A model generated the notes under the pieces. That model worked only from the letters and a program-made list of their open reading frames with translations, was not told the origin of the DNA and searched no databases. A program made the translations under genes and the position numbers. This document shows positions 20,964-33,200 of a DNA stretch of 64,000 nucleotides, one piece after another; within the stretch, counting starts at the first letter, position 1, and each line of letters opens with the position of its first letter. The DNA comes from Spizellomyces sp. 'palustris' (taxonomy: Eukaryota; Chytridiomycota; Chytridiomycetes; Spizellomycetales; Spizellomycetaceae): NCBI GenBank assembly GCA_006535965.1, contig QEAR01000043.1:109420-173419 (forward strand), read 5' to 3'.

Positions 20964-23451
20964 ATGTCGGATTTGGAGTATATTGAGAAAAGAAGCGCTG
21001 AGGACCTGCCCAACGTCGCGAATGCTCAAACACCGGAAAGCGCTGGTTAGGCTCTGCTGAATCCTAACCCTACATGGTGGTTGTTTTTAAGGATATATTA
21101 TTACAGCTCGTGATGTGCCCGTTGATCGACAAGGCAGCGGATGGGGAGGCTGGGGAGGCTGGAACACTTTCAGCTCGGCTTTATCCGGGGCGGCGCACGC
21201 TGTGACGGAGGCAATTGAAAAATCCGACGTAGCGAAAACCGCTTCGGCCATCGGTAACGTGGCTATCGAACTTAACCCGCTATCACTATTCTAACTCTGT
21301 ACTGTCTCATAAATCTCTTGATCCAGGGAGTAACATTAAAAAAACCACAATAAACTCTTTTGACAAAGTACACGAAGCGATTGATCCGGATTATTTGCGG
21401 GAACAAGGTGGTTGAGGACAGCACACATGGTTACTGATTAATCTTGCGCTAATAAATTAATAATCGATCAAGAGTTAAAGCGCGAAGCGGCTGCACGAAA
21501 CGGAATAGTACCCCAGAGCGAAGATGCAGATGGGACACAAGCCCGAGAGGTACCACAGGAGAAGGATATCAGCACGCCGGCGCTCAATGCTGCAAAAGGA
21601 ATTGGGGTATATGATTGTCGGATTTTATGCCCCTTGCAAGCAATGCCAAGCTAATATTATATTGAATTAGAGTGCCGCGGTGGAAGGTGTCGAAACAGTT
21701 CTTACTTCGATTGACAAGGTGTTTGACTCAGCATCGAGCGCCCTCGGAAATACATTTATGGTGAGCTGCTTTACCAGTATTCCTTATCTGGCGAGGGAAC
21801 TTTGGTATGGACGCCTCACTCTAATCTCCTAGTACTTTGCAGGCAGGATACAAGAAAATTGAAGACGCAAAACTGGGAGAAAAAGCAAAACAAACCTTCA
21901 CAAAAGTCACGCGGGAAGTTCAGCAGTCGACCGTATTGCAGGATGGGATGCACAGCGGTGGAGCGGTTGTCAAAGAGACTATAGGAGCACTTGAGAGCTT
22001 TGGCGAGAAGGCGTTTAATTTCCTAGGGTTGAACCAATTGGACGCGGACTCGGTAATAGGGGAATTTCATTAGGCGTTTCCTTTTACACCAGGACCTCAT
22101 GTGTGAGTGATTAGGATACCCGGGCCCCCGCAAAATTCCGACAGGTGACGATACAATCTGTCTTTGAAAACAATTCTGGAACAGCCCATCTGCAGGTGGG
22201 TTCTGTATAAGACTTGAAACCATTCGATCAGGCTAATGTGTAACGTACCCTAGGCCCTGGAGATGCTGTCGACTGAATCCCAGGTGCGAGTGAGCGGCCT
22301 CAATCCGGATCAAGCTCGCTCAGAGATTGCCACTATCGAGGCCCTGCTGACGATCGATAATATCACCGATGAGGCAGCGGCGTTGGGCGAATACTCAATA
22401 GAATCAGAAGAAGGGACCAAAGAACTGGTAGGCATCTTTTGTGCCGCTTGTCAGATGCTCCTAGCTGTTAACGCAACTCGTTGTGTCCAGATGACGCTTT
22501 TGCATGACCTAGGCGTCGAAAATGGCTCTCAAGTACGGGCCATAACTCAACTCGTCTCCGAGGCGCATATATTCAGGGATGAGCAGGTGGTGGTTTATGA
22601 AAAAGGTGCTGAAGCGAGTCAGGTTTCGATCGCCGTTACCAAAGTGCTTACATCCTTCAATCGTAGAAATTGAGTCAGTGGCTGCAGACGGTGAAGCAAA
22701 CGATGTCACGTCCGCCACCGAAGAGTTCATGATGACAACGTGAGTTCTATCATGCTTCCTATATCATTGATGCCACAAAGCGAATTGATACATGTTTGCA
22801 GGTACGGCGAAGCCATGAACTCTCTGGCTGCTATTGGAGAGAAATCTTGCGAACAGGTTAGTGACACTGTAGCGTTCCTCTTTCCATGACTGTTGCTGAT
22901 CTAGATGTCCGTCAGATACTGCGGGTCGCTGAAGAGCTGTTGATGCGAATCGCAGAAGAGCGACTCAAAGATAGTTCGGAGACACCCGAGGATTTCACTG
23001 CATCGACAGCAACCCTATCATCGGCCGAACTGGCGAAACGTTTGCGCCAGGTGGTAATTCGACTTGTAGCGGTAGGTAGCCATGAATTTGGTGGAACGAA
23101 TTGGCGGCTGATTGTCGGCCTACTCGCTTAAGGGAGCGCAATTTGTGGCGCAGAGATACATCCAGACGGTTGAAGGTGTAAGCAATGCTTTCAAAAATGG
23201 ACATTCAGAGTCCTTAGCGTCCGTCGAGGCTATTGAACAAAAGGTAGACAAGAACTGATTTGGACTGCTAGTGACAACCAACATGCCTAACGGTGATTCA
23301 CCCTAAGGTTCTGACTGTCAGAAACGCAATTCATGGTGATTTGCAGTATGCTACAGAGCAGGTGCAAGAAGCCACAGGCCACGTATCTCCTATCCTGTCT
23401 CTTCTTCATCTTACCCTACAGAGGTCAGAAAAGAACGAGGGACAACCATAA
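20964..23451 (+). CDS. FAM114A (Noxp20/DUF719) family protein
   Basis: The protein starts MSDLEYIEKRSAEDLPNVA. Exon 2 carries the family hallmark SGWGGWGGW followed by the amphipathic stretch AAHAVTEAIEKSDVAK. Later exons have FDKVHEAIDPDYLREQ, AVEGVETVLTSIDKVFDSA, QQSTVLQDGMHSGGAVVKET and FGEKAFNFLGL. They are followed by helical blocks with SLAAIGEKSCEQ, AEELLMRIAEERLKD and TVRNAIHGDLQYATEQVQEA. Human FAM114A proteins bind Rab2 on the Golgi; the role in fungi is unknown. About eleven exons separated by 50-90 bp introns, one of the most broken genes in the window. The stop at 23451 follows SEKNEGQP. It is convergent with mS45. Confidence 0.8.
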
Positions 23452-23545
23452 AAATATTGTTACCCTAGCCTGTATTTTCTTCCAATATTCTCATTGTGGA
23501 TAATGATTCAATAAAATAAGTGATTTCTACATGCGTCAGTGGCGA

Positions 23546-24707
23546 TTACATTATGAACTTTGGCTTTTGGTTCTTTCGCCTGAACCTCTCTTCAACAGTT
23601 GCATTGCGCAACTTGCCATCTCTATCCCGGATCAGCACTTTTGCTTTCTATATCGACAGACAACGTATGTAAGCGACGGGGAATGGTGTGCTATTCAGTT
23701 ATTGTATATAGCACTAACCTCGACGTTCCCATTGTCAACAATCATGAATTGAAACCGACTCTTTTGCGCCACATCCTCCCGCAAAGGTTTCGAGACTTCC
23801 TTGCTCTTTGGTGCCTCCATTTCAAACACGTGGTCAGCAGCTTCGTCCAACTTGCGCTGCAGATTGGCGTAAGGATCCATTTGCATCAACGTTGCTGCGT
23901 CCTGTGGGTACGAACGTTAGCCAGCCCCTTCCCTCATAATCAGCCAATACCCACAGATGTCGCACCTCGGGAGTGAAAAGTTCCTCCTCATTCATCATAC
24001 GGAAGAACGGCTGCAATCTTTTCGCTGGAGTGGATCGCAACTGCTCCCGTGGTCGGAGGCGCCTTTGCCCAGGTTTCAATTCCACCGAATTCAACATCTG
24101 CTCCATGCCGTTGGTCAGTTCCGTTTGCAACGGTTTGTCCTAATCCCGCCAAATTTAATGACACCATATACAGTATTAATGATCACCCTACTCAAGAGAC
24201 AAACCTCCTTCTTCCACTGTTCTCCCAAGGCCTTCAACCGCAAAATGGCTTGTACGCGAACAATGGATAGACCAAAATGCTCCGCTAGCGCACGAGGAGT
24301 CCAGTGTTTGGGGTCTTCTAGGTAAAATTTGAATATCTCGTTGCGTGTTGCATCATTGAGAGGTGCTTGTGGTCGAAAAAAGGGGTTCATGGGAAAGGGC
24401 TGAAATCAAAATGAGACTTAGCACCTAAGGAATATCTGCCCAATCAACCGAAACTTCGTACCCTATCGCCTTTTCCAACAAAGGTGGCTGTACTAGCTTC
24501 CTTGAATTTTACACCGCCAGTTTTTTCCTTTAGCCAGGCATCGGCTCGTTGGCGTGCAAGTTCCTGGGGTGTTAGTGTCGGTTTGGTCTCAACGGACTGG
24601 GAGGATTCGCCAGAGACGGCTTCGTCACGGCATTTTGGACTCGTTCGAAAGGATCGGGATAGTATTGTCCGCCGAAACACGGCCGTTGATGTCCTTGTTC
24701 GCAGCAT
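23546..24707 (-). CDS. MRPS35: Mitochondrial small-subunit ribosomal protein mS45 (Bot1/MRPS35 family)
   Basis: Exon 1 (24707 to about 24470) encodes a basic, Arg/Ser/Thr-rich mitochondrial presequence (MLRTRTSTAVFRRTILSRSF). Exon 2 starts the conserved PF12298-type block MNPFFRPQAPLNDATRNEIF followed by DPKHWTPRALAEHFGLSIVR, resembling a helix-turn-helix that reads VQAILRLKALGEQW. Later exons give RMMNEEELFTPEVRHL, MQMDPYANLQRKLDEAAD and SRFQFMIVDNGNVEV. The C-terminus is RDRDGKLRNATVEERF, ending PKFIM. The family is fungal and was once called eukaryotic mitochondrial regulator protein. It is now known as a mitoribosomal small-subunit protein. Confidence 0.85.
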
Positions 24708-24843
24708 TAGGACTATTCTGATCTCTCAACCAGCCTGGAGAGCTGGCAATTTAGAGCATGAGCGCTGCCATAGCAACAGTGTGAACTTGACTAAGCCACC
24801 CTAATTGCTCTTTGTTTAGACTATCTTTATTAAAAGCACTATT

Positions 24844-26666
24844 CTACAGCTCTTCATGATCTTTAGCGTCAGATGTGCCGTCGATTTTCACATTCTCGGC
24901 CTCTTTAGCAGGGGTCTTCCCCGACGCAAAAGCTTGGAGAATGTTCTTTCGGATTGAGAAGTTATCTATCCTGGCGGGGTCCGTGTTGCCTGTGCTGAGG
25001 ACCTTTTCCAAGCGGGCAATCTCCGTGCCAGGGAACGCTTCGTTGCCCTTTGCAATCTTCTCCATCACTTTAAGGTAGTACTTGGAGAATCTGCAAAATC
25101 CATCCATTAGCGAATAGTGGCAGCTCTAGAAAACGTTCCATCTTACTTGGAGGGATGGCCCTTCAGGGCTTCCTTGGCCTGATCGATGAGGCTATCACGA
25201 ATTTCTTTAGAAGCGGCCACAAACTTCGCCGCTAATTTGTCCAAAGCAGCGATACGGCCAGCCTAGTCGGCACAAAATTTGAATCCCTCTGTACCGTTGG
25301 GGAGCATCCTTGCAAGTGACACACTTACCAGGTCTGTAAGTCCACCGCCTACTGTGCGGTGAGTGCCACACTTTTCGTTCAAAAACTTGACGAAATCCTC
25401 CTCAGAGCGACCACCCTGGTAGTCCTCGGGTGATGTTGGGTCGCCTCCAGCTGGGAAAAATTTGATGGTTGGGTAACCTGCAATATTGTACCTCTCCCCG
25501 AGATCGGTTGCAGCTGTTGCATCCACATTTGCCACCACACAGTTTGGCTCAAAAGCGAAATCCTTGGCCACCTTTTCGTAAATAGGAGCCAAATTCTTGC
25601 AGTGACCTGATGGACAATAATGTGGATGAAGTAGGCTCTACCGCCGACATCGTGTATAGAAATAAGGACGTACCACACCATGGAGCATAAAATTCGACAA
25701 GCACGTTCTTCTTGGGATCCTTGACAACCTCGTCGAACGATCCGCTTGTCAGCACTTGAACAAAAGTCTGTGGCTTCTTGATGTTCGCCTTAATTCCAGC
25801 CTTTTCTTCGATAAATTTCAGGAAAGAGTCCAGGTCACGACCACCATTGTAATCTTCAGGTGTCTTTGAGCCCTTTGGGAACCATTTGATAGTTGGGTAT
25901 CCCCTGACTTCAAATCGGGATCCCAATTCCTTATGCGCATCCGCATCAACTTTTGCTATAACAATGTCGTTCTTCGCGTTAGCGAAAGCCGCACCGAGCT
26001 CATCATATATCTATCCCGAGGAAGAGGTCAGGCAAACGCCCAGCAAATACTTTTGCTTGTTTGATGTAAAGAAAACCTACCGGTGCCAATGCCTGTCATT
26101 AAAAAGCCAATGAATCGTGAGTATTGAGATTGATCAAGAAAACGCACAGCAGCTCACACCTCTGAAATTCACAGTGATGAACAAGGGGTAGAGTATGGAC
26201 GCGTCAGTAATTCCCAAACAAAACGAAACGGTGAATGAATTAAGAAATGCCATGATACTAACTGCAATGCCCTGTGACAACATGAGATTAGTGACCCTTT
26301 GCGAGATTTAGCGAGAGATCAGTAATAACATACCACACCTGGATGAAATTGAGGAGGAAAGAGAAAAGGTTTAAAGTCAGTAGCCATTTCCGTGCGAAAA
26401 GCAAGCATAAAGCCATGAACGAACCATGGGGCATAGAATTCCACGAGGGCAGGTTTACTCCCATCAACATGCTGGCAGAATGAGCACCAGATGGTTCAGT
26501 ATCAGCGGGTTTGTAAATAGTTGCAGAACATATTAACCTTGTCAAAATCGCTAGGGGTCAACGCGAAAACGTGCTCGGAGTCGCACTGCACGAACGAAAC
26601 AGTGCCCAACAGAGCAAGTGCACATAGTAGGAAGGAAAACGAGGTCCTTTTTGTACCCATCTTCAT
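24844..26666 (-). CDS. Protein disulfide isomerase, ERp38 type (two thioredoxin domains + ERp29-C domain)
   Basis: This ER-lumen thiol oxidoreductase catalyses disulfide formation and exchange. The signal peptide is MGTKRTSFSFLLCALALLG plus TVSFVQC. Domain a reads VEFYAPW, then CGHCK, then ALAPIYDELGAAFAN and YPTIKWFPKG. Domain a' reads [20 protein letters not shown] and YPTIKFFPAGG. A C-terminal helical ERp29-like domain follows (IARLEKVLSTGNTDPARID). The protein ends DHEEL, an HDEL-like retention signal. In domain a the active site is divided over exons of 5 nt (26334-26338), 9 nt (26263-26271), 2 nt (26160-26161) and 12 nt (26081-26092). All have GT-AG borders, and this is the only reading I found that restores W-CGHCK-ALAP. 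In domain a' a single intron splits the same Gly codon. Start 26666, with an alternative ATG at 26660. Confidence 0.9.
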
Positions 26667-28784
26667 AATGTTCAGTTCTGGATGAAAGACGATGGCTCGT
26701 TACTTCAGTGTTGGAGCAGATTAGTTAGCGTGCTGTCGCGCTCTGATTGGCCCAATGGTGGTTGAATCCGGCTGCAATGCGTGCTTTGTAACAAGCGTCA
26801 CCAAATAACGTCCTCAATAGAAGATTCCTTATTATCTAATCAAAGGATTGATCATAAACTTTGCGCTGGTGGTCTCGTACGTTCGCCATATAATAGTCTG
26901 CAAAATACATATCACAATATCAAATCCTGGGAACATTGAACGGCTCGTGAGACGGCCTAACCTTTACAGCTAGAGCGAAGCACTAAATGATCTCTTCCCC
27001 AATTATCAATCACATTACTTCGCCACTTTGAATGCCTGCAGTAAAAAAGAGCAAAGCCGAATGGTAGATGAACGTCGAAAACTCCATGGTCTTTGCCCTT
27101 AAAAGCGTTCGCAAAAGAAAATATAGCACTGATGTTTCTTGCAGGATTGACATCTCGTATTCCAGCGTGTCAAACATAAAATCTTGACAGATCTTGACTT
27201 ACCAGTATTGAGTTTGTTTTGCGAAGACTCCGTTGCAGATGGAGCATCTTCTGACCGTCCTGGATTCGTTGATTTTTCTCATTCAACATTTTCCCACCAA
27301 CATCTTTTGCAATTGTTTGATAGGAGTCGGTGCATGACCACGAGAATTGTGTGCAAATGACTCGTGCCCAGTGGTATCATCATGCCTTTTTCCGTTGGTA
27401 ATGCAGTTCACCATGCTTGCCCAAGTATGCTTTTTCGCTATGTGACATTTCCGTCGACGACATCGAAAATGCTTTTCACCATTTACATGGCAACACATTG
27501 GCGACGTCTTCGATGGAAATTTCACATAGAATACTTGGGGCAAGTATGGTGACCTCATGGCAAAAAAGACACCTCGCCTCGTACGTTCGCAATACATCTT
27601 GCATGCTTTTTTCACCGTCGCCAGATTTTTATGCCGTTACTTTGACTATACTAAAAAGGAAATCATCATTAGACGTACCCATGGTAAAGAATAGCAACTT
27701 CCGGAATTTTTGCAGTTGACGTTCAAGGTTCTCGCAGGCGATTGCCTTAGCCTCAGTCGAAATCAACGGGCTATCGGTGATCATATCCTGACTATGTGCC
27801 AAGATTCGCTGATCGATCGCATCCGTGTTCTTGTGGTCTCAACGATATCACAAGAGTTTCGCCGCCTGGTCCGTGACTATCATCCAAAATGTCACCAGTT
27901 GTTTATCGACACGACGTACAACGTGATTCCATCCTTCTCTTTCACCCCTTAGATACGTTTCGAGTCCATCTTCCAACTATCACCATACCAATCTATAGTA
28001 TCGTTCTCCGGGCAATATCCCAACATACGGCTTCCATCTAAGAAGAGGAGAACGTCGTCTTAAAAGTGGAAGCGGCACAACAGTATTGGCCCGGAGAAAA
28101 GGATATTCACTTCCGAATCTTCTGCCCAATCCTTCGTTCCGCTTACTACCCGTTGAAAATTTCAAGGCGCTCTTCATCATCATCGCGTGAAAGATTTCTT
28201 TGCAGTTCCAGGATGATTGTTCCTTCTCGTAAGGCGGCTGCGTTCCGGGGTATCTGTTTTGCAGTGTTTTTCAATTTGCGAGATGATACTAGAAGAAATG
28301 CAGTGCTTCGCGTAGAAGGAGAAATAAATGAGTAAGCACAACGCATACGTCTTACAACATAAGCGTACTCAGATTAGCAATAACTTTGTATGCTGCTAAT
28401 ATTTCGTAAAATATCTGCTGAAGAGCAACATGCGAACCTTCAAATTACCAGGTTGTACGCAAACCACACTTGATGCAGTAAACCGGTGTGATAAAGAGAT
28501 CCATGCGCCACTCATTTTCGCCGCCACACCACCGAATTAGTGGTGGAAGGACAACAGAACTATAGACCGACTATTGTTCGGCGAAATACTACTTAGAACA
28601 CCGTTGCAACAAGTTCAATAAACTAGCACAGAATTACAATAAAAATAAAATAAATGAGAACACACAAATACACAACGACAAGGGACTAGTCTAAGTTAGC
28701 GGCAGCCAACTATCTCAAACGCGGTATACCACTACCACTAAAGGGTCCTAATTATTAATATTAAAACGCAATAACTCGTCATCA
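26667..28784. other. Spacer between PDI and perilipin-like genes
   Basis: About 2.1 kb. The left part is the PDI 5' flank (AT-rich, no ORF). The right part holds the possible transposase relic described separately, then AT-rich sequence at 28600-28780. A small inverted repeat (CCACC / GGTGG around GAATTA) lies near 28528-28545. Confidence 0.3.
27400..28330 (+). pseudogene. Possible decayed transposase (MULE-like DDE)
   Basis: Several plus-strand frames read as broken protein. The block at 27710-27952 includes RIRVLVVSTISQEFRRLV and, further on, FIDTTYNVIPSFSFTP. The I-D-x-T-Y/F-x-V-x-P pattern resembles the first catalytic Asp region of Mutator-like transposases. Flanking frames (27417-27719; 28066-28335) are interrupted by stops and frame changes. 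No terminal inverted repeats or target-site duplication were identified. A multi-exon host gene of unknown type cannot be excluded. Confidence 0.22.
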
Positions 28785-29691
28785 TTAATGCGCCGTTGTA
28801 CCGTTGGCCTCAGCAGCCTCGGGTGCAGGTCGACTCACACCCAACTTGTTCAAAACAGGGGCGGTGAGCTTGTTGAGCTGCTCGATGAGGTTGTGAATCT
28901 GGGATACGGAAGTGACGGCATGAACAGCACCGTTGACCTTGGTCACGATGAAGCCTGTGGTTGCATTGACACCGTTTACCGTACGGTCCTTTGTGTTGTG
29001 TACAATCTATAGAGGGGCAGGACATTTCATCAGTCAAATGGGCGTATTACCAGATGCGACTTCTCAACTACAAACCTCGTAAGTCTTTTCGCCAGCGTGA
29101 ATGACAAAGGTTGGGATGTATCCTTTCACGGTGCCAACAGGATCTGTGCCGAGGGCTTTGGCTCCATCAACGGTGGAGGTGACGAGGTTGAGGATGGGGT
29201 TGGGAGTGTAGGAGGTGATGGTGGTCGTGGCTCCTGTGACGACTATCTTTCCAAAGTCGATAGCTCCGTGGACCTTGTCGGAAGCGAAGCCGGTGGCTGC
29301 GTTGACAGTGTTGCTGGCAAAGTTGACGGTGCCTGTGACAGTGTTGACAGCGCGGTCCTTTGCAGCATTTGCGGTGCCGACGGCAAAGTTGGCCGTAGCA
29401 CTGGCAGTACCAATGGCAAAGTTGGCCGCGTTCTAAAAGAAAGCAATTCGAAAGGGTCAGATGAGTGAAACTTTTCACGATCACACCAGTATGCTGCAAT
29501 CCAACTGCCCAGGGATGCCCAACTCTGGACGTGGCACCAAAGCTGTGCACGAGGGCCTCAACCCGAGGTACTCAGTTCTCTCCTTGAATGCTCACCTTTG
29601 CCACCTGAGGAACGTAAGGATCCACACGAGCAGCAACTGCAGTGGCAGTGGTGCTGACGGTCTCAGTTGCGCGAGTAACGATGCCAGACAT
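28785..29691 (-). CDS. Perilipin-like lipid-droplet protein with amphipathic repeats
   Basis: Three exons encode about 214 aa: MSGIVTRATETVSTTATAVA in exon 1, a long middle exon, and a C-terminal exon ending ANGTTAH. The middle has imperfect 11-residue-type repeats rich in Ala/Thr/Val/Asn with regularly placed Phe (NAANFAIGTASATANFAVG, TGTVNFASNTVNAATGFAS). These would form amphipathic helices typical of PAT/perilipin and related lipid-binding proteins. The C-terminal IEQLNKLTAPVLNKLGV helix recalls fungal perilipins (Mpl1/Cap20). There is no signal peptide or transmembrane helix. An alternative is a LEA-like stress protein, which has similar 11-mers. The gene's strong bias toward GCC/ACC/GTC codons suggests high expression. 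Confidence 0.5.
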
Positions 29692-29772
29692 GATGATGGT
29701 TGTTGTTGTGGAAAGTGTTGAAAAACAAAAATACAATGGGGATCGAGAGGGGAGAAAGATGGAACCAGGTGC

Positions 29773-29780
29773 AATATATA
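29773..29780 (-). promoter_or_regulatory. TATA-like element of the perilipin-like gene
   Basis: On the minus strand the sequence reads TATATATT, about 85 bp upstream of the ATG at 29691. Position and composition fit a TATA box, which would agree with the strong codon bias of the gene. No transcription start data are available. Confidence 0.35.
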
Positions 29781-30259
29781 AATGTGTCAAAAGGGCTGAT
29801 GGGGGAAAACGGGCGGCGGTGACTTTTGGATGGCGCGTCCCAAAATTCCATTTTGAAAAAAGGGATTAGCACATGTCAATTTTGCGTTCCCCATCTGAAT
29901 GCAATTTTTAACATTTTTTTTTCCCACGCATCTCTGAGTTATGGCAGTATTTTTTTTTTTAATTTTCCCACTTTAAATGACGCCGATATGGTCATGTCAA
30001 CGGCCGCTTTCCTTTTTGCTTTCCCACCACTGACATAAAAATGACAAGCGACCAGAATGTTGTCCCAACTTGGCTGCTCAATTTGCAATAGTCTTTGTTT
30101 ACAAACAAAGGAAAATCGCAGAACACACTGGACGCATTTCACATGCTTAACCCAAAATCTTACTCAGTGCACTTATCGTCTGTGCAAGGGCAAACAACGG
30201 CAAAGCGAATGGAAAGGCCACGTGTAACGACAAAATCACATATTCCAGTTACCATTAGA
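29781..30259. other. Spacer between perilipin-like promoter and PARP1 3' end
   Basis: No gene is seen. There are T-rich runs at 29910-29922 and 29950-29962. On the minus strand these are A-runs upstream of the perilipin-like gene and may act as nucleosome-excluding promoter tracts. Confidence 0.3.
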
Positions 30260-33200
30260 TTACCGCCTCCGCCTTCCAAAGTCAAACTTGACCTTGACCA
30301 AGTAGCGTATGCGCACTTGCTCCACATTGTAGACAATGTACTCATTGTAGAACAGGTCGCTCTTGCGTGACTTGCCACAAAGCTTTTGTTGTGTAGGCGG
30401 TCCCATGGGAACTTGGACATCATCTGTCCCTGGCAACGAAATGAATTCCTTTGGACCGGTTTGGCCACAACCTTAATAAGATCCCCCCAATCCTTTGCTT
30501 AGCAATGAGTTGGACAGGCATTGTCAGCGTTTACGTTACCTTTGGTGCTGGTTTTGCCCTTTGGTAACTCTTCAATAAATTCGGCTTTAGTTATCTCATA
30601 CATGTCGCCTGTGGCACAATTTGAAGCAAATTCAGTGACAAAATAAACTGATCAATATCCCCGTGGTGCGTACCCAATGCAACCTCAGAGAGTAGCAACA
30701 ATCCGGTCCTTTGCTCCAAGTCTGCGCAACAGTAGTTTGCACTCTACTCCATACAAGCATGAGTCTTGTGGACAATTCAAGAAAAAAGTGCAAAAGACCG
30801 GTCCCACCTTTGACACCATGTCCGCAAAGTAGATACCCTTCCCAAACATATATCCGGTTACGGGTGCTTCGGGAGGGGCTATTCGTAGTCCTTGACTGTC
30901 GATTAACAAATTGGTCATGGACATTCCTCGCTATGATCCCGATGACTGTTTCGCCTTTACCTCAATATACCCGCAAAGTTTGTCAAGCGGGATCCATGCC
31001 ACAAAAGCTTCTTATTGTGCAGATCTTCAAACTCCTTGAAACGCTCTTCTTCTCCCTCTCTGTTGACCTTGAGCACATCCTCAATGACAAGCGAATAGTC
31101 TGTATGAGTTGGTGCATGTGTAGTCTTTGCACACTGTTCAACAATTTTAAACTCCTCCTGCACGGCGCGAGCAGCCCTGTTAGAAGTAGTACCAACCAGC
31201 ATCAAAGACTACAGAACATCCTCACCGAACTACGTTCTAGCACTTCCATATGCGCCCGCAACTTCCGATAGTGGACATCAACCGGATCCTCGTCTTCGGT
31301 TCCTTTCTCTATTTTCTCGTCCTTGAGGAGACTTGTTGCAATTTCAATGTCCTTAATGGCATCCAGCATTTCCAATTTCGAACGGATAATCTGCAGATAG
31401 CAAGCTCCATGAGACGATTGTTGCTACACACGCTGCCTGTGTCGACCGCAAATCGCACCTCTTCATTATCAAGTAGCGGGGCACTGTTGCCGCCGAAGTC
31501 GTGAGGTATCCTTTATAAATCAACAGCATAAGTGTTCACACAAGGTAGGCAACGGTTAGTTGTGACAATATTGGCCTTACAATGTGAAAAACTGATTCGA
31601 GAGTGTTAGGACCCTGGTTCGCGAACCAACACCATCCGTCACCAGGTTTAAAGCATCCGCAAGAACCTTATACGCGGCCATAATCATATTCGTCGAAAGC
31701 TTTCCAAGCGGCATTTTCGAAAGGTCAATTTCCATCGCCCTTAAAGTTTGCTTCATGGCTTGCACATCAAATATTAGTTTGATGATTTCCTGGATGGGCT
31801 TCGCCAACTGAGTTTTGGACCCAGGTGTGACAGAAGACATTAACGCGAAATCGTCATCTTCACCGAAATCAACTTCGAGCGGAAATAACATCCCAGGATG
31901 CTAGATACAAGACATTGAATCAGCGTCTGCTCATGTCACCTCAAAAATCCTGCCTTTACCTTGATTGGTGGCTTGCCAAACTCATTCCCACACTTTTCTT
32001 CATATAATCTTTGGAACTCCTCCTTCGCCGTCTGCTTATCAAAGTCCTCCAGCTTTGTGCCACCTCTGGATGTTCCAACACGACCCCAGGAGCGAAACAA
32101 ATAATAATCCGAAGAACCATCATCTGGCTCCAACACCTACACAGTTGCGGTATAGCCTTATGCACCACACTGTTTTAAACGGAGAAAGAACATACCTGCA
32201 ACTTGTAGTACATGTTCAGATTCCTCTCCACGTCGGTTCGGGAAAGAACAACAGACCACAGCAGTTTGCCATCATGAAGGACGTGATGGGTATCCTCAAG
32301 CATAGACTCAGGGTTCACCACAGCACCGCCCTTCAATGTTAGCCTTGCAGTCTTAGGCTTTTGCTCCGTTTCCAAGGATTCCCCCTTTCGCTTCCTTTCT
32401 TCCGGTCTGGCAGGAGCGCGGGCATTGCTGTTCGACACTAGAAGGTATTTCGCATCCCTAAAGTTGAAACGCCGTTTTTGCTCGATACAATCCGTGACGT
32501 ACGATGCATCTACCACATCCACTCCAGCTTCGGCTGCTTGCTTTATCTTGTTGCTGTTCTTGTCGACCTCTGTTCTGGTAGAAATCACGAACCAGACGCT
32601 ACTGGTGACAGTCTTGGAGAGAGCACCCCCGCCGCTTTCTATTAGTTGCTGGTAGTGTGACTGATTATGTGCCAGCTTTCCAGCGCAAGCAATAGTTCTT
32701 CCTTCAAAAGGTTTGTCCGTTTCGATGATTTTGGCTTCCGCCTCCGCCCGTCTTGCAGCAATATCCGACTTCAATTTAGAGGCAGAAAGTGGTGATGCAT
32801 CCACTGCCTGTTGTGTGCCATACTTGTGTGAGATCAGAAACTAAAGGTACTTTACAGTAACCTACCTTGTGCAAGAAGACTCTGTCGCGAGGAGTATATT
32901 GATAGTCGTGAAGCCACTCAACGTCTACATCGCCAGGGACAGAGAACTAATGGTCGATAGGGAAGCTGAGGAGAAAGCAGCCTCCACGGCACAGGAACAC
33001 TGATAATCCGTTGGTTACCTTCATGAATTTCGGCTCAGAAGTATGATACGCGCATTGACCCCATTCCAAATATGTAGGACAACGATAGTGGTATTCCCCT
33101 GGAATTAACCGGCTTCTCTCGCACTCTGGACACATTTCAGTAACCCCAAAAACCATTGCATCGGCTAATATGGCAATCATGTCGCTTTCGCTATAGTGAT

